From Odiellus spinosus (Eukaryota; Arthropoda; Arachnida; Opiliones; Phalangiidae), in NCBI GenBank assembly GCA_963920705.1, contig OY987240.1, positions 6,784,766 to 6,848,765 of the forward strand: 64,000 bases of DNA, written 5' to 3'. Shown one piece after another: positions 24,401 to 32,134 of this stretch (positions within the stretch are counted from its first letter, which is position 1; the number at the start of each line of letters is the position of its first letter). Both the position numbers and the translations under genes were made by a program. The notes under the pieces are model-generated. The model saw only the letters and a list, made by a program, of their open reading frames with translations. It was not told the origin of the DNA and ran no database searches.

Positions 24401-24806
24401 GGTTAAGTAAATTAATTGTGTAGCAGGAAAGCGGGCATTTTGGAGAAACTAGAACCGCTAGTTGCTTTAAAATTGAAACTTTATTATATTTTTTTTATTA
24501 AACTTGCGGCGAGGTTAAACCATCATTTTTGAACTCTCCAGGTTTACATCTTTTAAAATCTACTGTTTTTGTTATGGTACACTAAAATCCTACCAATAGG
24601 AAGAGTCAGAGTTGAAATAATGGCCGTTAAATATTTCAGCTTTTAGTAGAGCTCTTTGCCGAATAGTAGAAACCGTAAGTGCTCCTCTACATCAAACCCT
24701 GATTGGAATAAACCAAAGAAAAGATGCTGAGATTTTACGCAAAGAAGAAAAAAAAGAACTATTGGTGCGAGAGTGTAAAAATTTTTGTCAGAATAATTTG
24801 AATTAA
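2450..24806 (+). CDS. BRCC3: BRCC36 / BRCC3 Lys63-specific deubiquitinase (7 exons)
   Basis: BRCC36 is the JAMM/MPN+ zinc protease of the BRISC and BRCA1-A complexes and cuts Lys63-linked ubiquitin. Exons read from the sequence: 2450-2554, 2627-2746, 2817-2904, 23010-23107, 23173-23243, 23322-23497, 24640-24806. They total 825 nt, giving 274 residues plus TAA, close to the length of insect homologues. Family landmarks in order: EVMGLLIGE (residues about 27-35), LRRSDKKKDRVEISPEQL, the catalytic HSHPHITVWPSHVD with both His, Ser and Asp, YQMMDKSFVGVIFSVF, YERLEVPI, LELPKIL and a Lys/Glu-rich helical tail. The start ATG is the first in the reading frame and gives the family N-terminus. Intron 2 is U12-like and intron 3 is about 20.1 kb. 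The exon 5 donor (after 23243) was chosen because it restores phase before YERLEV and is the least certain junction. Homology is by recall of the family, not by search. Confidence 0.93.
2747..2816 (+). other. U12-type AT-AC intron (BRCC36 intron 2)
   Basis: The donor is ATATCCTTT directly after the GAA codon. A branch-site-like TTCTTTAAC lies at 2793-2801. The intron ends in CAC at 2816, 16 nt past the presumed branch A at 2800. These three signals match the minor-spliceosome AT-AC consensus. No AG lies between codon 40 and the conserved RPMRV codons, so no ordinary GT-AG intron can work here. Removing these 70 nt restores phase and gives exactly the seven residues that human BRCC36 has between AE and RPM. 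Confidence 0.85.
3365..3475. repeat. AT-rich TATTTTAAATAC-type repeat
   Basis: Several degenerate copies of TATTTTATTTTAAATAC occur here. They are related to the 27-bp array at 5430-6110. The two patches flank the foldbacks between them and could be ends of one older element, but no boundary is clear. The preceding stretch from 2905 to 3364 is intron DNA without a recognisable feature. Confidence 0.5.
3759..4472. mobile_element. Foldback element with telomere-like core
   Basis: Left arm 3759-3950 starts TTGAAGAATAGGTCCCGGTA and is mirrored by the right arm at about 4257-4472 ending CCTATTCTTCAA. The arms share GCGAGAAAAATTATGGTG-like stretches, a GGAGGAAACGGCGGTAGA motif and a poly-A/T patch, with many substitutions, so the element is not very young. 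The loop carries about 145 bp of TTAGG-type repeat. No protein is encoded and no clear target duplication was found. Confidence 0.75.
4069..4213. repeat. Interstitial TTAGG/TTTGG telomere-like tandem repeat
   Basis: Mostly (GGTTAGGTTT)n with stretches of plain GGTTA units, in an uninterrupted run of about 145 bp. Arthropod telomeres are typically (TTAGG)n. Here the unit alternates TTAGG with TTTGG and lies in the loop of a foldback element inside a gene intron, so it is interstitial and not a chromosome end. Confidence 0.85.
4611..4876. repeat. Foldback with ~103-bp arms
   Basis: Left arm 4611-4713 (TCGAATCGAGAAATGAGTGT onward) is inverted at 4773-4876, with a loop of about 60 bp. The arms match well apart from scattered substitutions. 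The 74-codon frame at 4728-4952 runs through the hairpin and is not a gene. Confidence 0.7.
5430..6110. repeat. 27-bp AT-rich tandem array (~25 copies)
   Basis: The unit is TTTTAGTATTTTATTTTAAA followed by TACTTTA (27 bp); the first copies are 28-bp variants with AAAATACATTA. Each unit contains an AGTATTT...AAATACT dyad, so single strands could form many small hairpins. There are no spacers and no coding frame. Confidence 0.9.
6410..7069 (-). repeat. Gypsy 3' LTR
   Basis: 660 bp, nearly colinear with 20809-21462 apart from three short indels. Both end in the terminal motif TGTAACCGGCAG / GCGCTCGTTGCA on the + strand. Preceded at 6406-6409 by CCTG. Confidence 0.9.
7100..8995. mobile_element. 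Penelope-like retroelement fragments forming a palindrome
   Basis: On the - strand, 8090-7385 encodes reverse transcriptase (FMDDVFLI-type catalytic motif, YLPFLDILL, VYQKPTHAKTFL) followed by a GIY-YIG endonuclease (GVIYQIKC, IYIGQTKR), the diagnostic Penelope combination. On the + strand, 8374-8631 repeats the reverse transcriptase piece (GLAMGNQLSAPIANLVME, FMDDVFLI) and continues with an AAHIKLKK tail matching the sequence near 7200-7390. The two halves are head to head with arms 8011-8295 and 8323-8606 and a 27-base loop. The right half lacks the middle of the element. It lies inside the Gypsy between its purine tract and the end of its pol region. Confidence 0.82.
8911..8951 (+). ncRNA. 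Hammerhead-ribozyme-like motif of the Penelope element
   Basis: CTGAGGA is followed by a GGGT/GCCC stem-loop, then GAAA, then a short AGCT/AGTT stem and a C at the expected cleavage position. This echoes the CUGANGA...GAAA hammerhead core known from Penelope-like elements. One extra A lies between CTGAGGA and stem II, and stem I pairs poorly (mainly A/T pairs after two mismatches), so it is probably a degenerate copy. Confidence 0.35.
9012..12459 (-). pseudogene. Gypsy pol region (protease, RT, RNase H, integrase), fossil
   Basis: Read on the reverse strand from 12459 downward. A protease-like segment (ILGQDFLEDWGMKIDF) is followed by reverse transcriptase (VYLDDILIA, near 11700), RNase H (TDHKALQWLF, VVADALSRAPL), an integrase zinc finger (HPLAGHRGRDKTI) and integrase core (GVDIIGPFPISRKGYRYLIV, LSDRGTQFVS). 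A long C-terminal region with GREPRLPWD and PKWSGPYRI closes the series. The order is that of Gypsy-type elements. The region is broken in several places. Confidence 0.88.
12931..13120. mobile_element. CCCTTAC-ended foldback MITE, copy 1 (in the Gypsy)
   Basis: 190 bp with ends CCCTTACCAAAAAAAGTTAG and its inverse CGTAAGGG, flanked by TG on both sides (12929-12930, 13121-13122). The body is built of alternating AAGTCTTGGGGAAGTCTT-type segments and their inverses, so nearly the whole element can fold on itself. Other copies lie at 38611, 41191, 41559, 56421, 61779 and 63051. The reading frames through it are products of the repeat. Confidence 0.88.
13518..13863 (+). repeat. Copia 5' LTR
   Basis: 346 bp, matching 18417-18762 base for base as far as I can read. 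A GTGGG...CCCAC dyad (TATGTGGGTCATTTAGGCCC) lies at about 13714. The 77-codon frame inside it occurs identically in the other LTR and is not a gene. Confidence 0.93.
13990..18277 (+). pseudogene. Copia gag-pol coding region, about one break
   Basis: The parts come in Copia order (integrase before reverse transcriptase). An N-terminal Gag is followed by two CCHC knuckles (CFKCHKLGHMAREC, CSNCNKKGHTSQDC) near 14680-14800. Protease (VYDSAATHHF) follows, then the pre-integrase motif (DLWHKRLGHPS), integrase (HSDVWGP, FIDDYSRK, RTDNGLEY, NGLSERLNRTL), reverse transcriptase (RYKARLVAQGF, VYVDDMIVL) and RNase H (DASYASDEDDRKSTSG, KHIDVRHHFVRD). The protease has Ala where the usual D(S/T)GA motif has Gly. 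It is close to intact for a fossil. Confidence 0.93.
18417..18762 (+). repeat. Copia 3' LTR
   Basis: Second copy of the 346-bp LTR, preceded by a purine tract and followed by the CATAA duplication. The Gypsy gag sequence resumes directly after it. Confidence 0.93.
20809..21462 (-). repeat. Gypsy 5' LTR
   Basis: 654 bp, partner of 6410-7069, with a long T run (about 30 bases) near 21391-21424. Relative to the other LTR there are about 25 substitutions and three short indels. Followed by CCTG at 21463-21466. Confidence 0.9.
21729..22558. mobile_element. Non-autonomous DNA element, 7-bp target duplication
   Basis: Inverted ends of about 30 bp: CAGAAGTGGATCACATAGGA at the left and its imperfect inverse ending GATCTGCTTCTG at the right. 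Both sides are flanked by AAATTAT (21722-21728 and 22559-22565). The interior is much more GC-rich than its surroundings at about 21955-22110 (GCGGCGG runs). The 118-codon frame at 21998-22354 matches no family I know. The duplication length suggests hAT or a P-like superfamily. Confidence 0.65.
22559..23009. other. End of BRCC36 intron 3, no further feature seen
   Basis: AT-rich intron DNA ending in TTTATTTCCAG before exon 4. Apart from the acceptor and a pyrimidine stretch I see no recognisable gene or repeat boundary. Confidence 0.5.
24287..24466. mobile_element. TTAA-flanked MITE with AGCAACTRGCGG ends
   Basis: It lies in BRCC36 intron 6. The left end AGCAACTGGCGG and right end CCGCTAGTTGCT are inverted copies. 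TTAA lies immediately outside both (24283-24286 and 24467-24470). The ends share the AGCAAxTxGCGG core of the 10.1-kb element at 26026-36128, so this 180-bp unit looks like its internally deleted derivative. A short TGCCAAAGGCA dyad and inverted CAGGAGCCAATGG/CCATTGG-type pieces lie inside. Confidence 0.7.
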
Positions 24807-24859
24807 AGCATGCACAATTGCTTTTCACTCATTTTTATCTGATCAGTATTTTTTCTTTA

Positions 24860-24865
24860 AATAAA
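24860..24865 (+). terminator. Polyadenylation signal of BRCC36
   Basis: AATAAA, 54 nt after the TAA stop codon, in AT-rich DNA. It is the first canonical hexamer downstream of the stop. Confidence 0.6.
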
Positions 24866-24869
24866 GTTT

Positions 24870-26021
24870 TCAAACACCAAATTATAAATTATTGTACAGG
24901 TATTTTTCACCATTGAATAAAAGTCATTTGTAAGATGATTTTGTCTCAAAAGTGATTTTTGTTAAATTTACGTACGGGATTAGCTTTTGATGCATTCTTT
25001 TTAAGCAGAAGTAAAACGGAGGAGGTAGCTAAGCCCCGCCTTTAACTATAATAATAATGTATCTCAACTATGTTGTAGGAAAACCACGGAGACAGCCTGT
25101 AAAATGTGGTTGGAGTTACAATACACAGTGCACAAAAATTTGATATTAGTTAAACTTTAAAGTGGAAGTCTGAGTTTACGAAATTAAGTTTTTAATGTGG
25201 TAGCTGACATGTTATTAGTGGAGTAGTACAGGCTTCGAATCTTAAGAGATTCATATACACCAACCACCGATGGTGAACACTTAACAACACACCCACAGTA
25301 AAAGAAACAAGTTGGGAAACCAAAATATTACCTCTCCTCGTACCAACTCGAAAGCTAAACAAGACGAAAATTAATAAAATCATGTTAAGGTTTGTTTTTT
25401 AAATTTTTTGCTTAAAATAAGGAAAAAAGAAATAGGCACACTTCTTGCTATATATGGTTACTTTTGGGGCTACACTATTATACCATGAAAAGTTTTCTAA
25501 AAGTTCGAGGCTACAAAACTAGCGTCATCTACTGGTAGAAATCAAAGTGGCATATTTCATAATATTCCATTAAAATAACTTGTGAAGTTCCAAAGACACT
25601 TGAAAGCGAAATGTTTACATTTTTCCCATTGCCCTTTAAACTTAAATTAAATAATTTTTTTTTTATCATTTTTGATGTTAATACCTCCGGCAGCCGCAGT
25701 TGAGGCAGGGAATAAATAAAATTTATTTCCGAGGAGGTGGCCAAATTTAGAGACCACCTTGCACCTTGGGTGCCAATCCCTCAAGATACGCCACTGCTCT
25801 AGCCTGATTATATAGAAGATATCTATGGTTTCTTTAGGATCACGTGGCCTAAACAGTGCTTATTAGACTAATACCTTTTCGTAAATTCAAGCTCAGGAGT
25901 CTTTTCACGGTAGATGAGACTAAGTCCACAATTTTTAAAACATTTTCTACCATATTTATGAGATGCTAAATTTGATATTCTTATGTTTTACGATAATGTA
26001 GATTTATCGTTCAGAGTCTGG
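24870..26021. other. Intergenic DNA with a degenerate repeat at 25825-26020
   Basis: No coding exon was recognised. From about 25825 to 26020 the sequence is a diverged relative of the right arm of the TTAA element at 45627-46403, sharing TTTAAAAC, ATATTTAxGAGATG and CGATAATGTAGATT-like stretches. It abuts the left boundary of the 10.1-kb element. Short frames at 25192 and 25529 show no family features. Confidence 0.4.
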
Positions 26022-26151
26022 TTAAAGCAACTAGCGGGCCATGCTTCTGAATTTTTCCTCACTAGGTAACTATTCGCAGTTTTGAATGACGGGGCTAAAG
26101 AGCGTATCAGTTACCATTGGTCAATAGTTAAACCAAACCCAAACCCTTAAA

Positions 26152-26310
26152 CTTCGCCCGGGAAATACAAAACGAACAAGAGGTTTGAGAGGCAAGTAAT
26201 TTCGCCCGGGAAATACGATCAGGAGTTTTTAGAGGCAGGGTAATTTCGCCAGGGAAATACAAACAAGAGTTTTCAAAAGGCGTTTTAATTTCGTGCGGGA
26301 AATATAAAAC
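26152..26310. repeat. Subterminal direct repeats of the 10.1-kb element
   Basis: The motif TTCGCCCGGGAAATAC occurs at about 26153, 26201, 26244 and 26290 (the last two with one or two changes). Spacing is 43-48 bp, and each copy is followed by AACAAGAG-like sequence. They lie 130-285 bp inside the left end. Subterminal repeats are often transposase-binding sites; that role is inferred. Confidence 0.7.
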
Positions 26311-26872
26311 GGGAGAGCGAGCTTAGAATCGAATTACGTTACGTTTTTATTTTAAATATGTATTTTTTTGCCGTTGATTATATTACTTTTCTATGCATTA
26401 CTGTGGGAAATTTCAAAGTTACAAATGATGTATTGTTTTATAATAAAAGGCCGAAAAAGATGGATATAGGTATAGGCCTAAACCTTTTCCCCATCTAATT
26501 AACATTGATTAATTAAGGCTATAATTAATTTTCATTAGGGGTAAGTTGAAAGTTATCAAAGAAAGAATAGTTCCGTAGTATTCAAATTAGTGGAATTACC
26601 TCCAGGGATCTTTTCTAAATAGTATTCAAGCCCTCCTAAAATCCTCATATCCTAATTTTGAACGCTTATTTTAGATTAGAACTTATTTTATTATCATCTT
26701 TGATTGGAACATTTCACTGTTCCACTGGAACCAATTAGTGAATAGAAAAGATGAATTATAAGCGTTTTAAAATATAATTTTTTAGCTTACTAAAATTTAG
26801 AACTTATACTATATTTATAACAAAATTGGCATAAGATAAATATTTAACATGTGTATTATCACATAGTTTTTA

Positions 26873-29800
26873 CTATCCACAAAACAAAATTTTACCCAAA
26901 CTAATCATTGTAGAAACCCCTTCTAAAGCCCTTGTATATGCATCAGGGCTAGGAAAACGCCACCTAATACTCAAAACGCAGCATGCTGGCAAAACTAATC
27001 TGTTGCCCACCCCTAACCTCCCAAAAAGCCAAAGACACTGGTTCGAATAGGCAGCGAACCAAAGCCTATTATTTTCAATATTTAGCATATCACGATCTAA
27101 TAAAAGTTCATTTCTCATCCTCATATTGAGAACAAGCACGAATGGCTCTAAGCACAAAAGGCGAAATTCGGGCAAGTTTGTAAGGCAGTCATCATCTCTA
27201 CAACATTTATTTTCATCCTCTCTTGGCATAGAAGCGCAGTTGCGGCAAATACATTTCCTCAAATTTGAGGATGGTTTTGCCCTTGGTGGGCTTGGATCCT
27301 TCGTGTAAGTTGGCATTATATTACACATAGAGCTTTGGGCGGCTGCGGAATACAAAGGTTTTTGAGAGTGTGGAAGTGTTGACACAACTGGTAATGCCAT
27401 TTTTTTCTTGCAAGTCCGGAATTTCTTCAGCACAACTTTCAATGACATTCATAGCTATTAGAAATATTGTTAGAGAGTATTCATAGCTATTAGAAATATA
27501 GTTATACAAATTATAGGTTTAACATTGTTTGAGGCTTAACTTCTTTTGCCATAGTTACAAACTCTGGCAACAACTTGCCAAGACGCAAGAGAAGCCGATC
27601 TTTCGCATTAATTGACATCTTTGTGACAATTTCTTAAAATTAGAAATGTTGATTTTTCCTATAGTCTATAATTCCCCTTAAAATAAGTAGGTATAGCCAA
27701 AATTTAAAAAATTTGGACACTAAGTGCTGCTACTATTTTATATCAATACACATACCCAAACCTTTTCCACAAAAATTCTAATCAAATACAGATAGGAGTG
27801 TAGGTTTTCATGGAGGTTCTAAGCTTGTGAAAGATTATAAATAAACTGACCTGAACATTAACAGCGTGTTCTTCTAAACTTCTAATTAAATTGTCCATAT
27901 AATGAGGATCAATTTCAGACATGGCATCGGGTAGCACTTTGTTGCCTTTAGACATTTTCTTTTTTTTTTTTTTTTTTTTTTTTGCGTGAAGGGTTTCTTT
28001 CTATAGCGCTGCAATTTCGGTTGTTGAGAGTCCTCCTACAAAAATTAGGCTCAAGTAATTATTGCTACTACATAGCGAACGGATCTAACCAAAAAATTTA
28101 AATTAAGATTTCAACAACACTAATTTATAATAACGTAGAAACTGGAAACGCCAAAAAAACGAACTCAACAACTACGCAAAGGACTCATGCTAAATCGTTG
28201 AAACTTACCTTAAGTGTATTTTTTCGTATGGTCAGTAGTTTCTTTTTCTTCTCACTAACTTCCGCCTCCTAAAACAAATTTATTATAAAGGAATATAATT
28301 AAAATGTGGTAGCTTAAACTCACATAATTGTCTGAAGAACAATTTGTTTCAACTCTATGGTGCTTCCTAAGTGGCACAAATTTTTCAACAAAATTTTCCT
28401 AATGATAAAACGGTTTTGGTTAGTCATAATATACCAGAAAAATAATTACGTTTAAATAAATGTTTTTACCTGCTCATATTCAGTTAGTTCAACTTCATGG
28501 TAGTCATTTTCGACATACTGAATTATGTCTTCTGTCTAAAATACAGTTTTAATATGTTAGGACTTGCAACAAAATATTATGCTAATAAAGTTTACAGGGT
28601 GTTTTACTGTTTTAGAAAGGTCTGGAAAAAATGAAGGGGGTTTTTCGTGGGGTCAGACTGAGTGAAAAAGGTTCATGAACCTTTAGTCTCACGCATTGGA
28701 ACATCACATATATCGTATGTATTATCAAACCCAGGAAAAGCTCTATAGAAAGTTGAATGAGGACTTATTGGGGTAGAAAAGCTCTATAGAAAGTTGAATG
28801 AGGACTTATTGGGGTAGAAATTATGCAATAGTAGTTTGGTGCTGGTATATTGTAATCAGGCTCCCGCTCCAGAAAGCATACTTAAGCTAATATTTTGTAA
28901 ACGCAATTCCACTAACTGTACAAAAGTATGCCCATGTAGAAAATACGGAAAGATATGCCCTGCTATGTGCGGAGAGTGAATGGAATATATTGCCTTAACT
29001 CTTGCCGCGAAGTTAATGATACTGATGACGAAGATATTGACTAATGTCAGCTAATACAGGGTGTTTTAGAAAGGTCTGGAAAAAATGAAGGGGGTTTTTC
29101 GTGGGGTCAGACTGAGTGAAAATGGTTTATGAACCTTTAGTCCCACGCGCTGCGTTGCGTAGTTATGAGCCCTTGAAAATAGTCCTCAAAAATACGAAAA
29201 ACGACCGTAAGGTGTAGGTAAGATTGTGCCTTTGACCATTATTGTTTTTCAATTTAATTGTGCATAAGCTAATTATCGAGAGATAAGTGAAACAAGGTGT
29301 TTATTAACTAAAAAAAGCGTATCAACATGTTTAGGAGTGTCAGAAGTACTTGAACTCAAAGTGTGGTTGTTACGTGTGTTTCGGGTGTTGAAAAGGGAAT
29401 TTTACAAGACACCATTATTAATTACCATAATTATCAATTGTTTAATAATAGGAATCAGAAGTATTTACAAAAATTGTTCGAAATGCATTCCGTCAGCTTT
29501 GATACACACTTGAGCCCGTCTAATAAATGATTGTCTAACTCGTTCGAAGATCCCTGGTGTGTTGCGTATGGTTTCGCAGGCGTCAATAATCCTTTGACGT
29601 AGATCTTCCACGTCACGCACTTCACTAACATAAACTAAGTCCTTAAGGTGGCCCCAAAGAAAGAAATCATAAGGGTTTAGGTCCGGAGATCTGGCTGGCC
29701 ACGCAACCGTTCCGCCACGGCCCATCCACCTCAAAGGGAATGTTTCATTAAGGAAGGCCCCAACTAGGAGAGAAAAATGAGGTGGTGCACCGTCGTGCAT

Positions 29801-31925
29801 AAACCACATGTCTCGTCTCAAGGCCAATGGTTCGTCTTCAAGAAGCTCGAACAGATTGTCTTGAAGAAACGGGAGATGCGCCTCACCATTAAGCCTTGGC
29901 TGCAAAAAGAATGGTCCAATTAAATGGTCACCAACAATTCCGCATCAGACGTTTAAGCTGAATTGAACTTGGTGAGCCCTAACACTTGCAGCGTGGGGGT
30001 TTTGTTGCGCCCACTGATGCTTGTTGTGCATGTTCAATATGCCATCACAGGAAAAATTGGCCTCATCCGTAACTAAAAGGCTTTGGGGTAAGTTGATGTC
30101 TTGATGTTGACATCGTTAAGGGCTTGGACCTTCTGTAGATGGTAAGGGTGAAACTGATGAACTCGGAGTATTCACCAGATAAGAACGTGACTTACTCCTA
30201 ATTGGCGTCCAACTCGCCTAGTGCTTATTCCTGGATCTTCGTCGAAAATGGTGAGTACTTGTTCCTCCACCTCTTCAGGAACGTCTGGAGCTACAGCACC
30301 TCGTCCCGCCAGTTGGATATGTCCACCTTTCCTCAAACGTCTGTCGACAGTTTGGATAGTTTGTTCTTTTTGCAACCAAGGCTTAATGGTGAGGCATATC
30401 TCCCGTTTCTTCAAGACAATCTGTTCGAGCTTCTTGAAGACGTACCACTGGCCTTGAGACGAGACGAGACATGTGGTTTATGCACGACGGTGCACCACCT
30501 CATTTTTCTCTCCTAGTTAGGGCCTTACGGATGAGGCCAATTTTTCCTGTGATGGCATATTGAACATGCACAACAAGCATCAGTGGGCGCAACAAAACCC
30601 CCACGCTGCAAGTGTTAGGGCTCACCAAGTTCAATTCAGCTTAAACGTCTGATGCGGAATTGTTGGTGACCATTTAATTGGACCATTCTTTTTGCAGCCA
30701 AGGCTTAATGGTGAGGCGCATCTCCCGTTTCTTCAAGACAATCTGTTCGAGCTTCTTGAAGACGAACCATTGGCCTTGAGACGAGACATGTGGTTTATGC
30801 ACGACGGTTCACCACCTCATTTTTCTCTCCAAGTTGGGGCCTTCCTTAATGAAACATTCCCTTTGAGGTGGATGGGCCGTGGCGGAACGGTTGCGTGGCC
30901 AGCCAGATCTCCGGACCTAAACCCTTATGATTTCTTTCTTTGGGGCCACCTTAAGGACTTAGTTTATGTTAGTGAAGTGCGTGACGTGGAAGATCTACGT
31001 CAAAGGATTATTGACGCCTGCGAAACCATACGCAACACACCAGGGATCTTCGAACGAGTTAGACAATCATTTATTAGACGGGCTCAAGTGTGTATCAACG
31101 CTGACGGAATGCATTTTGAACAATTTTTGTAAATACTTCTGATTCTGATTATTAAACAATTGATAATTATGGTAATTAATGGTGTCTTGTAAAATTCCCT
31201 TTTCAACACCCGAAACACACGTAATAAACCACACTTTGAGTTCAAGTACTTCTGACCAAAGTTAATGATTGCACACTCCTAAACATGTTGATACGCTTTT
31301 CTTAGTTAATAAACACCTTGTTTCACTTATCTCTTGATAATTAGCTTATGCACAATTAAATTGAAAAACAATAATGGACAAAGGCACAATCTTACCTACA
31401 CCTTTTCGTATTTTTTAGGACTATTTTCAAGGGCTCATAACTACGCAACGCAGCGCGTGAGACTAAAGGTTCAAAAACCTTTTTCACTCAGTCTGACCCC
31501 ACGAAAAACCCCTTCATTTTTTCCAGACCTTCCAGAAACACCCTGTATAGGTAGATGGATAAAAACAGGCTACTGATTAGGTTTTGGACTTTCACACTCC
31601 TGTAGTCAATTTTGATTGCCAAGAGTATCAGCATTCAGCAAATGGTCGGAGCGACCAAAAAAATGTTTCAGACATTTCCGAAATATAATGACAAAATAGT
31701 ATTAGATTTTTTTTACCTTTTCTCTTCCATTATCCATATATGGTTCAGAATCTGAATCTTCCTTTGAGGACAGACCCGTAGAGGCCTCATCCAACTCTTC
31801 TTCGGAATTCGGTTTTTACATTCCAGATGAATTTTTCCGACAGACCCACACGAGCATGAATCACTACAATTTTTACCCATTGCTTTACAAGTGCAAACAT
31901 TTCTACCTTTCATTCTGTCACAGTT
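26873..31925 (-). CDS. P2X7 ballast-domain (P2RX7_C-like) protein gene, multi-exon
   Basis: Seven reverse-strand coding segments are supported: about 31717-31925, 28470-28535, 28324-28398, 28209-28268, 27851-27958, 27542-27619 and about 27395-26873 (stop at 26873-26875). The five middle ones have GT..AG borders and all are phase 0. The last carries the zinc-ballast signature of the P2X7 receptor tail: KCICRNC, NKCCRDDDCLT, NNRLWFAAYS, GRLGVGNRLVLPACCVLSIR and a closing FPSPDAY. No channel or transmembrane part is present. The first segment has a Cys-rich block (CTCKAMGKNCSDSCSCGS) and then an acidic EEELDEASTG run in a different frame, so its 5' structure is uncertain and may be broken. The mariner lies in the intron between segments 1 and 2. 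Function is unknown; DNA or nucleotide binding is only a guess. Confidence 0.62.
28595..28707. mobile_element. Solo mariner end
   Basis: CAGGGTGTTTT...AGAAAGGTCTGG and the following GTGGGGTCAGACTGAGTGAA match the terminal 110 bp of the mariner at 29057-31545, with an 8-9 base internal duplication near the tip. It stops at about 28707, where unrelated DNA begins. It is the remnant of a separate copy or a deletion product. Confidence 0.7.
28736..28818. repeat. 40-bp tandem duplication
   Basis: AAAAGCTCTATAGAAAGTTG...TTGGGGTAG occurs twice head to tail with no visible difference, which suggests a recent duplication. Confidence 0.85.
28856..29034 (+). pseudogene. CXC-type cysteine-rich C-terminal tail, fragment
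   Basis: A forward frame reads APAPESILKLIFCKRNST, then CTKVCPCRKYGKICPAMCGE; after a one-base frame change it continues NGIYCLNSC and an acidic EVNDTDDEDID end with a stop. The CxCRKxGxxCxxxCxxC layout resembles tesmin/TSO1-like CXC tails that close many invertebrate transposon-associated proteins. It lies between two mariner ends and has no upstream exon that I recognise, so it is a stranded fragment. Confidence 0.5.
29465..30414 (-). pseudogene. Mariner transposase, left copy
   Basis: The N-terminal helix-turn-helix region (VEEQVLTIFDEDPGISTRRV) lies at 30172-30414 and the catalytic half at 29465-29905 with FMHDGAPPHFS and ARSPDLNPYDFFLWG. There are 41 residues between HD and the Asp of NPYD, as in the DD41D lineage of the Tc1/mariner group. 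The reading frame is not continuous between the halves and the first N-terminal helices are missing. The ORF ends MHFEQFL plus stop. Confidence 0.8.
30692..31132 (+). pseudogene. Mariner transposase, right copy (3' half)
   Basis: 146 residues nearly identical to the left copy, with changes such as GAPPHFSLL to GSPPHFSLQ. Upstream, 30386-30690 holds a rearranged duplicate of the same segment (QPRLNGEAYLPFLQ) and the preceding ASVRAHQ region, so the N-terminal half is absent on this side. Confidence 0.8.
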
Positions 31926-32104
31926 GTGTTTGCAAGCACAATTTACTGCCCAATGGACCCTAATTTCGTTTCCATTATTTTACGAGACTTTAACAACTTC
32001 CAGAAGAGAGAGTTGTTAGGATGAACTTTGTACTTTGCCCCAATTTCATAAAGTTACCACTAGGGGCGCTATACATAGAATGACGTCATACCCAAGTAAA
32101 GGTG

Positions 32105-32134
32105 TATATACACTGCTGTAGATAGTGGTCAGTT
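32105..32134 (+). promoter_or_regulatory. TATA/initiator core promoter in the 10.1-kb element
   Basis: TATATA at 32105-32110 and an arthropod-type initiator TCAGTT at 32129-32134 place the presumed +1 A (32131) 26 bp after the TATA start. A TGACGTCA CRE-like site lies just upstream at 32081-32088. It points toward the transposase-like gene and sits between the two divergent genes, so it may serve both. Activity is inferred. Confidence 0.5.

Larger units (their letters stand above)
29057..31545. mobile_element. Palindromic mariner element (DD41D-type), TA-flanked
   Basis: The ends CAGGGTGTTTTAGAAAGG and its inverse are flanked by TA on both sides (29055-29056, 31546-31547). The element is a head-to-head double copy: outward-reading transposase 3' halves at 29465-29905 (-) and 30692-31132 (+), with flanking UTR-like DNA also mirrored, giving arms of roughly 1 kb. 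The left half keeps more of the N-terminal part. A transcript through it would fold into a long hairpin. Confidence 0.85.

Noticed and set aside
26873-27448. A P2X receptor channel gene
   Set aside because: Only the cytoplasmic ballast domain is present; no extracellular cysteine-rich loop or transmembrane segments are encoded nearby.
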